DNA of 52,589 nt, taken from positions 1 through 52,589 of the forward strand of contig NZ_JAFBEH010000012.1 in assembly GCF_016908645.1 (NCBI RefSeq), written 5' to 3'. Below are positions 1 through 10,838 of this stretch, one piece after another (the first letter of the stretch is position 1; each line of letters opens with the position of its first letter). The stretch comes from Streptococcus loxodontisalivarius (GTDB taxonomy: Bacteria; Bacillota; Bacilli; Lactobacillales; Streptococcaceae). The notes under the pieces are model-generated. The model was not told where the DNA came from. It ran no database searches and saw nothing but the letters and a program-made list of their open reading frames with translations. The position numbers and the translations under genes are program-made.

Positions 1-68
1 CAGTAATAAAAATAAGACAATAACCACGTAACGGCTACTGTCTTGATATTATTTTTGGGCTTAAAGCA

Positions 69-1112
69 TTGATATACTTGACAAATGGTAGAAAAGCAAA
101 TCAAGGAGATTTAGTAGTTGCGACAACCAGCGAAAATATTGAAGATGTAGGAAAGGCGTTGGTTTGGTTAGGAAAAGATGAATTAGGTATTGGAGGTCAT
201 TCTTGTATTTTAAAAACGGATGTTGACACGAAATACCTTAGTTATGTTTTTGAAACGGTTCATTTCCAAAAACAAAAAGAGAAATTAGTAGTGGGTACAA
301 AGGTTATAGAATTATATCCAAAGAACCTTGCTAAAATAGTAGTTCCCGTTCCACCTCTTATAGTCCAAAAAGAAATCGTCAAAATACTTGACAAATTCAG
401 TGAATATGTTACAGAATTGACCGCAGAATTGACCTTACGCCAAAAGCAATACTCTTTTTATAGAGATAAACTCTTATCTTTTGAAGGTGAGGTTTATGAA
501 GTAGAGTGGAAGACATTGGAGGAAATTTGCGATGTTCGTGATGGCACACATGATTCTCCCACTAAACAGAATTATGGTAACTATTTAATCACTTCAAAAA
601 ATGTAAAGCAGGGTTCAGTAACATTTGAAAATGCATACTACATTAGTCCAGAAGATTTTGAAGCTATCAATAAGAGAAGTAAAGTAGATGTTGATGATTT
701 ACTTTTTACAATGATTGGAACGGTAGGGGAAGTAGCTCATGTGGTGGAGGAGCCAGATTATGCGATTAAGAATGTAGGTTTAATAAAAACATCTAATAGA
801 GTTTTATCCCGTTATTTATTTCATTATTTGCAGTCAAGTAATGCAAAGCAATATATCGAAGAAAATAAGAGCAAAGGCAGTCAGGTTTTCTTGGCTTTAG
901 GAAAAATAAGGAAATTTCCTATCCCTTATGTTAGTCATAATATCCAATCCCGCATCGTTCAAGTTCTGGATAACTTTGATACAGTCTGTAACGATTTGAA
1001 CATCGGATTACCCAAAGAGATTGAACAGCGTCAGAAACAGTATGAATTTATTCGAGATAAACTCTTGACCTTCACCGCCGAAGGCGTGTATGCTAAGAGT
1101 AGAGTAGAGTAG
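69..1112 (+). CDS. hsdS: Type I restriction HsdS specificity subunit, N-terminally truncated
   Basis: HsdS supplies DNA target recognition to the HsdM/HsdR complex. The frame begins inside the first target recognition domain (TRD): the visible start NGRKANQGDLVVATTSEN matches the middle of the TRD encoded at 1179-1754 (NDIIMATTSENVEDVGKA). A first conserved helical region follows (ILDKF...RQKQYSFYRDKLLSF), then a complete second TRD (about residues 145-300) and a second helical region (GLPKEIEQRQKQYEFIRDKLLTF). An in-frame TAA lies at 21-23, and bases 24-68 do not look like HsdS, so the missing half was lost or lies elsewhere. The TTG at 69 is only a nominal start. The frame stops inside an AGAGT repeat at 1110-1112. 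hsdM is not in the window. Confidence 0.8.
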   Translation: MIYLTNGRKANQGDLVVATTSENIEDVGKALVWLGKDELGIGGHSCILKTDVDTKYLSYVFETVHFQKQKEKLVVGTKVIELYPKNLAKIVVPVPPLIVQKEIVKILDKFSEYVTELTAELTLRQKQYSFYRDKLLSFEGEVYEVEWKTLEEICDVRDGTHDSPTKQNYGNYLITSKNVKQGSVTFENAYYISPEDFEAINKRSKVDVDDLLFTMIGTVGEVAHVVEEPDYAIKNVGLIKTSNRVLSRYLFHYLQSSNAKQYIEENKSKGSQVFLALGKIRKFPIPYVSHNIQSRIVQVLDNFDTVCNDLNIGLPKEIEQRQKQYEFIRDKLLTFTAEGVYAKSRVE

Positions 1113-1120
1113 AGTAGAGT
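1096..1120 (+). repeat. (AGAGT)5 pentanucleotide repeat interrupting hsdS
   Basis: Five perfect AGAGT units followed by AGAGG. Read in the hsdS frame the repeat contains TAG, so with five copies translation stops at 1112. With two copies the frame reads AKSRVEEWDAIII and continues into the downstream TRD frame without a stop. With one copy it enters the frame that ends at about 1324. Slipped-strand change in copy number could therefore switch the length of the protein. Confidence 0.85.
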
Positions 1121-1178
1121 AGAGGAGTGGGATGCTATTATCATCAAGATTCTGCAATGGGTATTTGGACCGATTCGA

Positions 1179-1754
1179 GTGGAGTTGGGCAGTATTTGTG
1201 CTTTTACACGAGGAAATGGACTGCAGAAAAAAGACTTTGTAGAGGTTGGTCTTCCAGTTATTCATTATGGTCAAATCTACACCAAGTATGGATTCTCAAC
1301 ATCAGAGACAATTTCATTTGCTGAAAAATCTGTATTTGAGAAATTGAAGAAAGCAAAGCCAAATGATATTATCATGGCAACGACGTCTGAAAATGTTGAG
1401 GATGTTGGCAAGGCTACAGTTTGGGAAGGTAATGAAGAGGCAGGGATTTCTGGCGATGCTTATATTGTTCGTACCAGTCAGAATAGTCGATTTTTGAATT
1501 ATTATTTTAAGTCAATACATTTTCAAATGCAGAAAGAGAAGAAAGTTACGGGAACAAAAGTTATTCGTATCAATTCTAAGGATATGGAAAAATTTCTTGT
1601 TGACTTACCTCCCCTTACTCAACAAGAATTAATCGTTTCTACTCTAGATAAATTTGATATTTTAACTCACTCCCTTTCTCAAGGTTTGCCAAAAGAAATT
1701 GAACAAAGACAAAAGGAATATGAGTATTTTAGGGATAAATTATTACGCTTTTAA
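1179..1754 (+). CDS. hsdS: HsdS fragment: third TRD and distal conserved region
   Basis: This is in the same reading frame as the upstream hsdS piece and is separated from it only by the stop in the AGAGT repeat. The open frame actually runs from 1113, and GTG 1179 is a nominal start. It holds one TRD (SICAFTRGNGL to SKDMEKFLVDLPPL) and the C-terminal helical region (STLDKFDILTHSLSQGLPKEIEQRQKEYEYFRDKLL). Half-size HsdS proteins can work as dimers in some type I systems, so an independent product is possible, but no good ribosome binding site is visible before 1179. It ends 13 bases before prrC. Confidence 0.75.
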   Translation: MELGSICAFTRGNGLQKKDFVEVGLPVIHYGQIYTKYGFSTSETISFAEKSVFEKLKKAKPNDIIMATTSENVEDVGKATVWEGNEEAGISGDAYIVRTSQNSRFLNYYFKSIHFQMQKEKKVTGTKVIRINSKDMEKFLVDLPPLTQQELIVSTLDKFDILTHSLSQGLPKEIEQRQKEYEYFRDKLLRF

Positions 1755-1767
1755 ATAGGGAAATAAT

Positions 1768-2886
1768 ATGGGTAAAAGACTAGAAGAAATTGCTGAAGAA
1801 TTAAAACAATCTCAAAAATCTGTACAGTTGATATATGCCTTTAATGGTACAGGAAAGACAAGGCTATCTAAGACGTTTGCACAATTAGTTCAAGGGGATC
1901 GTGGTAGTCTTACACGAGATAAAATTCTTTATTATAATGCTTTTACAGAAGATTTGTTTTATTGGGATAATGACCTTGAAAATAATCAGGAATATAGTTT
2001 AAAGATACAACCCAATTCCTTTATTTCATGGATAATTGAGGAACAAGGTCAAGATCAAAATATTATTACGAATTTTCAGCATTATACAGACGATAAACTA
2101 AATCCTAATTTTGATTTGAGAAATAATCAAATTATCTTTACATTTCAAAGAGGAAATGATGAGGATGTTGAGAAAATCAAACTTTCCAAAGGAGAGGAAA
2201 GTAATTTTGTTTGGTCTGTCTTTTTCACGTTGCTAGAGTTAGTGATTAGTGAAAGAAAAATTGTAGAAGTAGAAGAACGAAGTACTAGGGATTTTGATAA
2301 TTTAGAGTATGTTTTTATTGATGACCCTGTTTCATCACTGGATGAAAACCATTTGATTGAGGTAGCTTCAAACCTTGCACAGCTTATCAAGGAAAGTAAT
2401 AGTGAAAAATTGGGCTTGAAATTTATTATTACAACCCATAATCCTCTATTCTATAATGTATTGCATAATGAACTTGGAAATGCAAATAAGCATAGATTGG
2501 AAAAGTATGAAGATGGCACCTATCAACTCCATACCCAGCGTAAGGACTCTCCTTTTGCGTATCATCTATTTCTGAGAAATGAGCTTAGAGCTGCTATTGA
2601 TAATGATGCTGTTCAGAAATATCATTTTAATTTACTAAGAAATCTTTTTGAAAAGACAGCGACATTTTTGGGGTACAAAGAGTGGAAAGAGATATTACCT
2701 GAAGAAGCAGATGATAGAGCTAGAGATAGTTACAAAAAACGGATTATAGAAATTTCTAGTCATTCAAAGCAGTCAGGTGATGAAGTAGCTGCATTGACTC
2801 AGAGTCATAAAAACATGTTAGCATATCTATTTAATGATTTTGAGAGTCGCTATCATTTTTATAAAGAAGAAACAAGAGAGGAGTAG
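1768..2886 (+). CDS. prrC: PrrC-type anticodon nuclease (AAA/ABC NTPase + ACNase)
   Basis: PrrC is a tRNA anticodon nuclease held silent by a type I restriction complex and released when phage disable restriction. The 372-residue protein has a Walker A (AFNGTGKT, 24-31), an ABC-like signature (LSKGEES, 139-145), Walker B ([12 protein letters not shown], 181-192) and a switch His (TTHN, His224). The C-terminal part carries R291-x3-E295 and H332, matching the Arg320-Glu324-His356 catalytic triad of E. coli PrrC (396 residues). In both proteins the His sits 40 residues from the C-terminus. Position between hsdS and hsdR is the prrB-prrC-prrD order. The gene lies 13 bases after hsdS and 2 bases before hsdR, so it is co-transcribed. 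Streptococcal PrrC homologues are known (S. mutans). It is too short for RloC and has no zinc hook. Confidence 0.85.
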   Translation: MGKRLEEIAEELKQSQKSVQLIYAFNGTGKTRLSKTFAQLVQGDRGSLTRDKILYYNAFTEDLFYWDNDLENNQEYSLKIQPNSFISWIIEEQGQDQNIITNFQHYTDDKLNPNFDLRNNQIIFTFQRGNDEDVEKIKLSKGEESNFVWSVFFTLLELVISERKIVEVEERSTRDFDNLEYVFIDDPVSSLDENHLIEVASNLAQLIKESNSEKLGLKFIITTHNPLFYNVLHNELGNANKHRLEKYEDGTYQLHTQRKDSPFAYHLFLRNELRAAIDNDAVQKYHFNLLRNLFEKTATFLGYKEWKEILPEEADDRARDSYKKRIIEISSHSKQSGDEVAALTQSHKNMLAYLFNDFESRYHFYKEETREE

Positions 2887-2888
2887 CT

Positions 2889-5800
2889 ATGTCTGAAGTG
2901 AATAAAACAGCGACTATTGCTGAATCCAATAATTTCATCGTTCTAGAGAAATACACAAAGCTAGAAAAGCCAAGTCACTATCAAACAGAGGCTGATTTGG
3001 AAAGGGAGTTAATTGCAGACTTGCAGCAACAAGGTTATGAGTATCTGCCTGGTGTGACGACTCCTGAAACCTTGATGAAGAACCTTAAAGTTCAGTTAGA
3101 GGATTTGAACCATGCAAGTTTTACAGATGATGAATGGCGTCGTTTCCTTGATGAGTATTTGAATAGGGCTAGTGATAGTTTGATTGATTGTACGAGAAAG
3201 CTTCACGATGACTATGTTTACGATTTTATTTTTGATGATGGACATATCCAGAATATCTATCTATGGGATAAGAAGAATATTCATCGAAATAAGCTTCAGG
3301 TCATCAATCAAATGCAGCAGACTGGAAGGACTGCTAATCGTTATGATGTGACCATTCTGGTCAACGGATTACCGCTCGTTCAGATTGAATTGAAAAAACG
3401 TGGTGTCGCTATCAGAGAGGCATTTAACCAAGTTCATCGTTACAGTAAGGAAAGTTTTAATGATGAAAGTTCGCTCTTTAAATACCTGCAGTTGTTTGTT
3501 ATTTCAAATGGGACAGATACACGCTATTTCGCAAATACGACCAAACGTGATAAAAATGCCTTTGAATTCACGATGAATTGGGCTTTAAAGAATAATGATC
3601 CAATCAATGATTTAAAGGATTTTACACAGACCTTTCTAGGAAAAAATACGCTCCTAAATGTTTTGATCAATTACACTGTCTTTGATACTAATAATACACT
3701 CTTAATTATGCGTCCCTATCAGATTGCGGCGACGGAGAGAATTATTTGGAAAATAAGCTCTGCTATTGCTTCAAAGATCAAGAGTGGTCCAGAGACTGGA
3801 GGCTATATTTGGCATACGACGGGTTCGGGTAAGACACTGACGAGTTTTAAGGCAGCTAGATTAGCGACAGAGATGCCTGAGGTAGACAAGGTTTTCTTCG
3901 TTGTGGACCGAAAAGATCTGGACTACCAAACCATGAAAGAATACCAGCGTTTTTCACCTGACTCTGTGAATGGTTCTGATAGTACAGCGGGTCTTAAGCG
4001 AAATATTGAAAAAGAGGACAATAAAATTGTTGTCACGACCATTCAAAAGCTCAATAACTTCATGTCAAGTGAGGCTCAGCATGAGATTTATGGAAAGCAA
4101 GTCGTCTTTATTTTTGATGAATGTCATCGTTCTCAATTTGGTGAAGCCCAGAAACGCTTACGCAAGAAGTTTAAGAAGTTCTGTCAATTTGGTTTTACAG
4201 GGACACCGATTAAGGTTGAAAATGCCTTAGGCTCTGAGACGACAGCCTCTGTATTTGGGCAAGAATTACATTCTTATGTTATTACAGATGCTATCAGAGA
4301 TAATAAGGTTTTGAAATTCATGGTGGATTACAATGATGTCCGACCACAGTTTAAATCTTATGAGACGGAACAAGATTTGCAAAAGTTATCTGCTGCAGAA
4401 ACCAAAGAAGCTCTTTTACATCCAACACGTATCACAGAGATTACAAGCTATATTTTAGAGCATTTTAACCAAAAGACACACCGACAGTCAGGTCAGGGAT
4501 TCAATGCTATGTTTGCAGTATCCAGTGTTGATGCTGCTAAGGCTTATTATCAAGAATTTCAGCGCCAGCAAATGGGCAAAGAAAAACCCTTAAAGGTAGC
4601 GACCATATTTTCTTATGCAGCTAATGAGGAGCAGTCAGCTATTGGGGATATTGATGATGAGACTTTTTCACCAGCTGACTTAAAAGACAGCAGCAGTAAA
4701 GAATTTTTGAGTCATTGTATTTCTGATTATAATCAGCTATTTGGAAGTAGCTTCAGTATCAATGGCAATGAATTTCAGAATTACTACCGAGATTTGGCCA
4801 AGCGAGTTAAGAGTCGTGAGGTGGATTTACTGATTGTTGTTGGGATGTTCCTAACAGGTTTTGATGCACCAACTTTGAATACCTTATTTGTAGATAAAAA
4901 CTTACGTTATCATGGCTTGATTCAAGCTTTTTCACGAACCAATCGTATCTATGATGCGACTAAATCCTTTGGGAATATTGTCACTTTCCGTGATTTAGAG
5001 AAAGCAACAGCGGATGCTATTAAGTTATTTGGAAAGTCTGAGACAGCAGATGTTCTTCTAGAACGACCTTACCGTGATTATATGGAAGGCTTTACAGAGA
5101 ATGGTGAGGAGCAGGAAGGTTATTTACAAATTGTTCAGGAGTTGAAGGAACGCTTTCCAGATCCAACTGCGATTGTTAAAGGTGCGGATAAAAAATCCTT
5201 TGTTACCTTATTTGGGAAATTTCTAAAACTAGATAATATTCTTCAGAATTATGATGAGTTTGCAAGTTGGAAAGCTTTGCAGGAAATTGACAAGAGCGAT
5301 GCAACAGAGGTTCATGAATATCAGGAGACTTATCATGTAACGAGAGAGAAACTTGATTCAATAATGACGACTGATTTTCTATCCGATAGAGAGATTCAGG
5401 ATTATCGCTCTACTTATAATGATATTCGAGATTGGATAACACGTGGACGTCAGTCGACAGAGGCTGAAAAATCAGATGTTGATTGGGACTCTGTCGTGTT
5501 TGAAGTAGAGTTATTGAAGTCACAAGAAATTAATTTAGATTATATTTTGGAATTAATTTTTGAAAAACACCAAAAAGTTAGTGATAAAGAGCAGTTGACT
5601 CATGAAATTTCTCGTCTGATTCGATCTAGCTTGGGGAATAGAGCCAAGGAAAGTCTGATCGTTGATTTTATTCACCAGACAGATTTGAATAAGTTGAAGG
5701 ATAAGACTGAAGTGATTGAAAGTTTCTTCTTATTTGCTAGAGAAGAGCAACAAAAAGAGGCAGACGAGCTTATTCAAGAAGAGCAATTAAACGAAGCGAG

Positions 5801-5987
5801 TGCTAAGCGTTATATCACAACTTCATTAAAACATGAGTATGCGAGCGAGAATGGTAATGGTTTAAATGAAGTGTTACCTAAAATGAGTCCGCTTAACCCT
5901 AAATATCGTAGTCTTAAACAAACCGTCTTTCAAAAAATTAGTCATTTCGTTGAGAAGTTCAAGGGAATAGGAGGAGATTTGAAATAG
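2889..5987 (+). CDS. hsdR: Type I restriction endonuclease subunit HsdR
   Basis: HsdR is the DNA translocase and nuclease of the type I complex. In this 1032-residue protein the PD-(D/E)xK nuclease motif is visible as D153 (RYDV) and E167-L-K169 (QIELKK). The SF2 motor follows: Walker A TTGSGKT at about 310-316, DEAD-box variant FDECHRS near 415, motif III FGFTGTP, and later helicase motifs ([20 protein letters not shown]). Length and order fit the EcoR124/type IC family. It is preceded by GAGAGGAG and starts ATG 2889, two bases after prrC. It looks intact, so restriction should depend on hsdM upstream and on which HsdS form is made. Confidence 0.95.
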   Translation: MSEVNKTATIAESNNFIVLEKYTKLEKPSHYQTEADLERELIADLQQQGYEYLPGVTTPETLMKNLKVQLEDLNHASFTDDEWRRFLDEYLNRASDSLIDCTRKLHDDYVYDFIFDDGHIQNIYLWDKKNIHRNKLQVINQMQQTGRTANRYDVTILVNGLPLVQIELKKRGVAIREAFNQVHRYSKESFNDESSLFKYLQLFVISNGTDTRYFANTTKRDKNAFEFTMNWALKNNDPINDLKDFTQTFLGKNTLLNVLINYTVFDTNNTLLIMRPYQIAATERIIWKISSAIASKIKSGPETGGYIWHTTGSGKTLTSFKAARLATEMPEVDKVFFVVDRKDLDYQTMKEYQRFSPDSVNGSDSTAGLKRNIEKEDNKIVVTTIQKLNNFMSSEAQHEIYGKQVVFIFDECHRSQFGEAQKRLRKKFKKFCQFGFTGTPIKVENALGSETTASVFGQELHSYVITDAIRDNKVLKFMVDYNDVRPQFKSYETEQDLQKLSAAETKEALLHPTRITEITSYILEHFNQKTHRQSGQGFNAMFAVSSVDAAKAYYQEFQRQQMGKEKPLKVATIFSYAANEEQSAIGDIDDETFSPADLKDSSSKEFLSHCISDYNQLFGSSFSINGNEFQNYYRDLAKRVKSREVDLLIVVGMFLTGFDAPTLNTLFVDKNLRYHGLIQAFSRTNRIYDATKSFGNIVTFRDLEKATADAIKLFGKSETADVLLERPYRDYMEGFTENGEEQEGYLQIVQELKERFPDPTAIVKGADKKSFVTLFGKFLKLDNILQNYDEFASWKALQEIDKSDATEVHEYQETYHVTREKLDSIMTTDFLSDREIQDYRSTYNDIRDWITRGRQSTEAEKSDVDWDSVVFEVELLKSQEINLDYILELIFEKHQKVSDKEQLTHEISRLIRSSLGNRAKESLIVDFIHQTDLNKLKDKTEVIESFFLFAREEQQKEADELIQEEQLNEASAKRYITTSLKHEYASENGNGLNEVLPKMSPLNPKYRSLKQTVFQKISHFVEKFKGIGGDLK

Positions 5988-6013
5988 AGGGGTCTTATAG
6001 GTTCATTATTTTT

Positions 6014-6044
6014 GAGACTGGGAAATCATTTTCCAGTCTCTTTT
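6014..6044 (+). terminator. Rho-independent terminator after hsdR
   Basis: Perfect 8-bp stem GAGACTGG/CCAGTCTC with an 11-base loop, followed by TTTT. It closes the restriction operon. Confidence 0.85.
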
Positions 6045-6113
6045 ACATATCAATTTTTCCAACTTTATGGTAAGTTAGGGGCAGGTATTAATAGAAAAAA
6101 GAAGGAGTCGGTT

Positions 6114-6653
6114 GTGCGCTATTGTCTATTATTAAGAGGAATCAATGTTGGTGGTAAGAATAAGGTTGTCATGGCAGAGCTTAAGGCTCTCTTGGCGGAG
6201 CAGGGTTATGAGGATGTGGCATCTTATATCAATAGTGGTAATCTCTTTTTTACCTCTAGCAAACCAGAGCCTGACTTGAAGGAAGAGCTTGAGCATTTGT
6301 TAGCGCAGCATTATCCTTTTGTGACGCAGTTTAGTTTCTTCAATCAAGAGGCATATGAGGTGGAGCGCCAGCAATTGCCTGCCTGGTGGCAGGAGGACTT
6401 GGCAAGAAAGGATACGCTTTTCTACACGCAGGCAGTGACCCGCCAGCTTTTGGAGCAGGAGCTATCTGGCTTGCCCATGGGTGATGAGGTGCTTTATCTG
6501 GGAGATTTGGCGGCCTATTGGGGTAAGTTTGATGAGGCTAGTTATGCCAAGACGGCCTATCACAAGCATTTTATCAAAACCAAGACTTACAAGCAGGTGA
6601 CCATTCGCAATCACAAGACCTTTGCTAAGTTGGCAGATTTTTTGGAAAAATAG
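6114..6653 (+). CDS. DUF1697 family protein
   Basis: 179-residue soluble protein of the DUF1697 family. The family is widespread in Firmicutes and its biochemical role is unknown. The family signature is clear at the start (RYCLLLRGINVGGKNKV) and the SYINSGNLFF segment follows. I chose GTG 6114 because GAAGGAG lies eight bases upstream and the protein then begins at the conserved strand. The open frame continues upstream to 6012, but that part overlaps the terminator of hsdR. It stands alone between two terminator or promoter regions. Confidence 0.85.
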   Translation: MRYCLLLRGINVGGKNKVVMAELKALLAEQGYEDVASYINSGNLFFTSSKPEPDLKEELEHLLAQHYPFVTQFSFFNQEAYEVERQQLPAWWQEDLARKDTLFYTQAVTRQLLEQELSGLPMGDEVLYLGDLAAYWGKFDEASYAKTAYHKHFIKTKTYKQVTIRNHKTFAKLADFLEK

Positions 6654-6685
6654 CAGAGCTCTTTTTGAAAAAGATGACATTTCTT

Positions 6686-6713
6686 TTGACTATTTCTGAC
6701 CAAGTGATATAAT
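6686..6713 (+). promoter_or_regulatory. groESL promoter
   Basis: -35 TTGACT (6686-6691), 16-base spacer, -10 TATAAT (6708-6713). The start site would fall just before the CIRCE operator, the normal arrangement for HrcA control. Confidence 0.8.
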
Positions 6714-6726
6714 AAGTTTTGTAATA

Positions 6727-6753
6727 TTAGCACTCAGATAGTAAGAGTGCTAA
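6727..6753 (+). promoter_or_regulatory. CIRCE operator for HrcA
   Basis: Perfect inverted repeat TTAGCACTC-N9-GAGTGCTAA. This is the canonical HrcA operator and predicts heat-inducible expression of groES-groEL. Confidence 0.97.
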
Positions 6754-6785
6754 AAATATTAAATGTATGAGTGGAGGGAAGTCTG

Positions 6786-7073
6786 ATGACTTTGAAACCT
6801 TTAGGCGACCGTGTTGTCGTAATTTTTGAAGAAACAGAAGAAACAACTGCTAGCGGTTTTGTTTTGGCAGGTGCCAACCGTGAAAGCAGCAAAAAAGCGC
6901 AGGTTGTGGCAGTAGGAGACGGAATCCGTACCTTGACAGGTGATCTGGTTGCACCAAGCGTTAAAGCAGGAGATACCGTCCTTGTTGAGAACGGTGCAGG
7001 ACTAGATGTTAAAGATGGCGATCAGAAAGTGACCATTATCCGCGAAAGTGACATTTTAGCGATCATCAAATAA
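6786..7073 (+). CDS. groES: Co-chaperonin GroES
   Basis: 95-residue 10 kDa chaperonin that caps the GroEL ring. It begins [12 protein letters not shown]. The mobile loop region ([18 protein letters not shown]) and the C-terminal strand ([12 protein letters not shown]) are present. ATG 6786 is preceded at seven bases by GGAGGG. An in-frame GTG at 6771 overlaps that ribosome binding site and is not the likely start. It is transcribed from the CIRCE-controlled promoter and is followed 78 bases later by groEL. Confidence 0.95.
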   Translation: MTLKPLGDRVVVIFEETEETTASGFVLAGANRESSKKAQVVAVGDGIRTLTGDLVAPSVKAGDTVLVENGAGLDVKDGDQKVTIIRESDILAIIK

Positions 7074-7107
7074 GCTTGCTTGCAGGCAAAAAATTCAAAG
7101 TTTAGAA

Positions 7108-8780
<1,673 letters not shown>

Positions 8781-8810
8781 AAATAAAGATTGAGCTTAAG
8801 CTTATTTTAA

Positions 8811-8900
8811 GTAGGCGACTATATACTATAGTCAATCCTAAAACTTTTCTTTTTCATAAATCTCCTGAAAGAACGTTGAGAAATCAACGTTCTTTCGTTT
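8811..8900 (+). repeat. Dispersed hairpin repeat, copy 1, ending in a terminator
   Basis: This contains the shared core GCGACTATATACTATA and CAATCCTAAAACTTTTC, then CATAAATCTCCTGAAAG. A perfect 13-bp stem-loop at 8867-8896 (GAAAGAACGTTGA) follows, with GTTTT after it, and can terminate groEL transcription. Further copies are near 9369, 9516 and 17177. On the minus strand the segment reads AGGAGATTTATG, a ribosome binding site and start codon opening a 12-codon frame (8819-8857, MKKKSFRIDYSI). Confidence 0.75.
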
Positions 8901-8931
8901 TAAGAAATAATAAATATAGAGAGGTATAACA

Positions 8932-9201
8932 ATGAAAGCAACAACAATAGAAAAATTAGCGCATGAATTAGTAGAGGTAAAAAATAACCTTGAGTTACAG
9001 AGTGTGTCAATAGATATGTTAGGTGGTTATAACAAACCAAATAATCGTGAGTTATTAACAATTTATCTATATAAAATGACAGAAGTTTTATATGATAATC
9101 TTCAGAATGTGTCTCATAAAATTGATGATGTAGTCTGTGAATTATATCAGGCGGCGGAAAATTTAAAAATCACAGAAGATACTAAACTAAAACATTCTTA
9201 A
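8932..9201 (+). CDS. Small hypothetical protein
   Basis: 89 residues, with ribosome binding site AGAGAGG nine bases before ATG 8932. It is charged and mostly helical in appearance, with no signal peptide, membrane segment or cysteine pair; a single Cys lies near residue 67. I do not recognise a family. It sits between two repeat-rich spacers, and is AT-rich compared with groEL. It is not similar to the FemABX-type immunity factor that accompanies zoocin A. Confidence 0.5.
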   Translation: MKATTIEKLAHELVEVKNNLELQSVSIDMLGGYNKPNNRELLTIYLYKMTEVLYDNLQNVSHKIDDVVCELYQAAENLKITEDTKLKHS

Positions 9202-9909
9202 TTAACATAGAATTTTATCTGCCAACATTATTCCTTTAAAATTTAAGAAATAAACGGATAGCCAATTTATTAGCTATATGTATTCATAATCCGTACTTAT
9301 TAAAGATTATTGCTAACGAAACTAATGGTGCTTATTTGAAAGAGTTATTGGAGTATCTCTTATTCTTATACTAAAATTCTTTTAGAACTTAAGAAATATT
9401 TAAGCAAGACTTCATATACTATAACCATCCTAAAACTTTTCTTTTTCATAAATCTCCTAAGCAAGTTCAGCATGATGTTGGACTTGTTTTTGTCGTGACA
9501 GATGAGGTTAGTTCCTATACTAAAATTCTTTTGGAGATTAAGAAATATTTAAGCAAGTGACTATATACTGTACTCAATCCTAAAACTTTCACCGAACAAG
9601 TTCGGTATCCGCCACTGTAATGGGCTAAAGCCCAAACAGTGGACGTATCTTTTTCATAAATCTCCTGAAAGAACGTTGAGAACTCAGCGTTCTTTCATTT
9701 TATTTTGTCAAAGGGTGACTTTGCCTTTTCTGGGTCACCCCTTCAAAAGTCCACTGGACTTTTGAACTCATAAATCTCCTGAAATAGCTAACTTCGGTTA
9801 GCTATTTCTTTTTGTTTTCCAAAATTTTTTGCTTTTAGAGGGAGTCTTGACGAATAGATATAGTGTAGGCCTTTAAGGGCTTACAAATTTAGTTTTTGGA
9901 GGTTCTTTT
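9202..9909 (+). other. Repeat-rich intergenic region without a recognisable gene
   Basis: About 700 bases hold two more copies of the dispersed repeat (from 9369 and from 9516). Each starts with ATACTAAAATTCTTTT and continues through AAGAAATATTTAAGCAAG to the CCTAAAACTTT and CATAAATCTCCT core. They are followed by stem-loops: AGAACGTTGAG/CTCAGCGTTCT, GGGTGAC/GTCACCC, TTCAAAAGTCC/GGACTTTTGAA, and GAAATAGCTAAC/GTTAGCTATTTC with a T run. Minus-strand micro-frames with a good SD are at 9366-9449 and 9700-9771. The zoocin-like gene probably starts its transcript near 9850-9880. Confidence 0.6.
9590..9648 (+). repeat. 59-base structured insertion inside a repeat copy
   Basis: Compared with copy 1 at 8842-8866, this copy carries 59 extra bases between CCTAAAACTTT and CTTTTTCATAAATC. 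The insert folds as two hairpins: ACCGAAC/GTTCGGT and CCACTGT/ACAGTGG, the latter enclosing GGGCT/GCCC. It ends GGACGTAT, recalling the GTATC end of the leader elements elsewhere in the window. Confidence 0.65.
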
Positions 9910-10821
9910 TTGAAGAGAAAAGTTAGCAAATTGATGTCACTGATGGGTCTTGCTTTGGTGACTTTGGGGATGAGCCATTCAGCCTTAGCGGCAACCTATG
10001 TGCGACCAATCGACAATGGAACAATTACAACAGGCTTCAATGGCTATCCTGGTCACGGAGGTGTCGATTATGCGGTACCAACTGGAACTCCTATTCGAGC
10101 AGTTGCGGACGGCAAGGTTAAGTTTGCTGGTCCAGGTGCGCAGCATTCGTGGATGACCTGGCTTGCTGGAAATAGCGTCCTGATTCAACATAACGATGGC
10201 ATGCACAGCGGTTACGCCCATCTCTCAAGTATCGCTACAAGTACAGGCGCTAGCGTCAAGCAGGGTGATATCATTGGCTATGTTGGCTCAACGGGGATGG
10301 CTACAGGTCCCCACCTCCATTTTGAATTTTTACCAGCTTCTCCTAATTTTAAAAATGGATACTCTGGGCGCATCGATCCGACTGGTATGATTGCGTCAGC
10401 TCCAAACTTTTCAGGGCAAACAGCTGCGCAGAGCGCACCAGTAACTCCTGTAAATCAGACAACAAGCACCGCTCCATCGACCAGTGCTAAAAAACAGAAA
10501 ATTTATCGTGTTGATCAACTTCAAAAAGTCAACGGTGTTTGGCTCGTTAAGAACAATGCCCTTGTGCCAACTGATTTTGCTTGGGCAGATAACGGTATTC
10601 CAGCGTCTGAGATTGACGAGGTTGATGCCAACGGAAATCCAACTTCAGACCAAGTTCTCCAAACGGGTGGCTACTTCGTCTTCAATCCTAAGACGGTATC
10701 GCGCGTGGACTCACCTCTGCAAGGGACTGCAGGTTACCGCTGGGCTAAGACGACCTTTGCAAATGGTCGTACTGGCTGGTTTGTCGTTGATGGACGAGAT
10801 CAACTCATTTATGGACAATAA
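9910..10821 (+). CDS. Zoocin A-like secreted M23 peptidoglycan endopeptidase
   Basis: 303-residue secreted cell-wall hydrolase. The signal peptide is about 1-27 (cleavage after SALA). The M23 lysostaphin-like domain has zinc ligands in GHGGVDYAV (H..D) and GPHLHFE (HxH). A Thr/Ser/Pro linker (TPVNQTTSTAPSTS) leads to a C-terminal domain starting KIYRVDQLQKVNG. Both domains match zoocin A of S. equi subsp. zooepidemicus, a D-alanyl-L-alanine endopeptidase that lyses related streptococci, rather than generic M23 proteins. TTG 9910 is chosen because GGAGG lies eight bases upstream and the frame then gives a full signal peptide. No zif-like immunity gene is adjacent, so a housekeeping autolysin role is also possible. 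Confidence 0.85.
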   Translation: MKRKVSKLMSLMGLALVTLGMSHSALAATYVRPIDNGTITTGFNGYPGHGGVDYAVPTGTPIRAVADGKVKFAGPGAQHSWMTWLAGNSVLIQHNDGMHSGYAHLSSIATSTGASVKQGDIIGYVGSTGMATGPHLHFEFLPASPNFKNGYSGRIDPTGMIASAPNFSGQTAAQSAPVTPVNQTTSTAPSTSAKKQKIYRVDQLQKVNGVWLVKNNALVPTDFAWADNGIPASEIDEVDANGNPTSDQVLQTGGYFVFNPKTVSRVDSPLQGTAGYRWAKTTFANGRTGWFVVDGRDQLIYGQ

Positions 10822-10838
10822 TTAGAAATAATAGAAAG

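Noticed and set aside
1768..2886. RloC or a generic OLD-type nuclease instead of PrrC
   Set aside because: The protein lacks the long coiled coil and zinc hook of RloC and has no Toprim domain; size, triad spacing and gene order fit PrrC.
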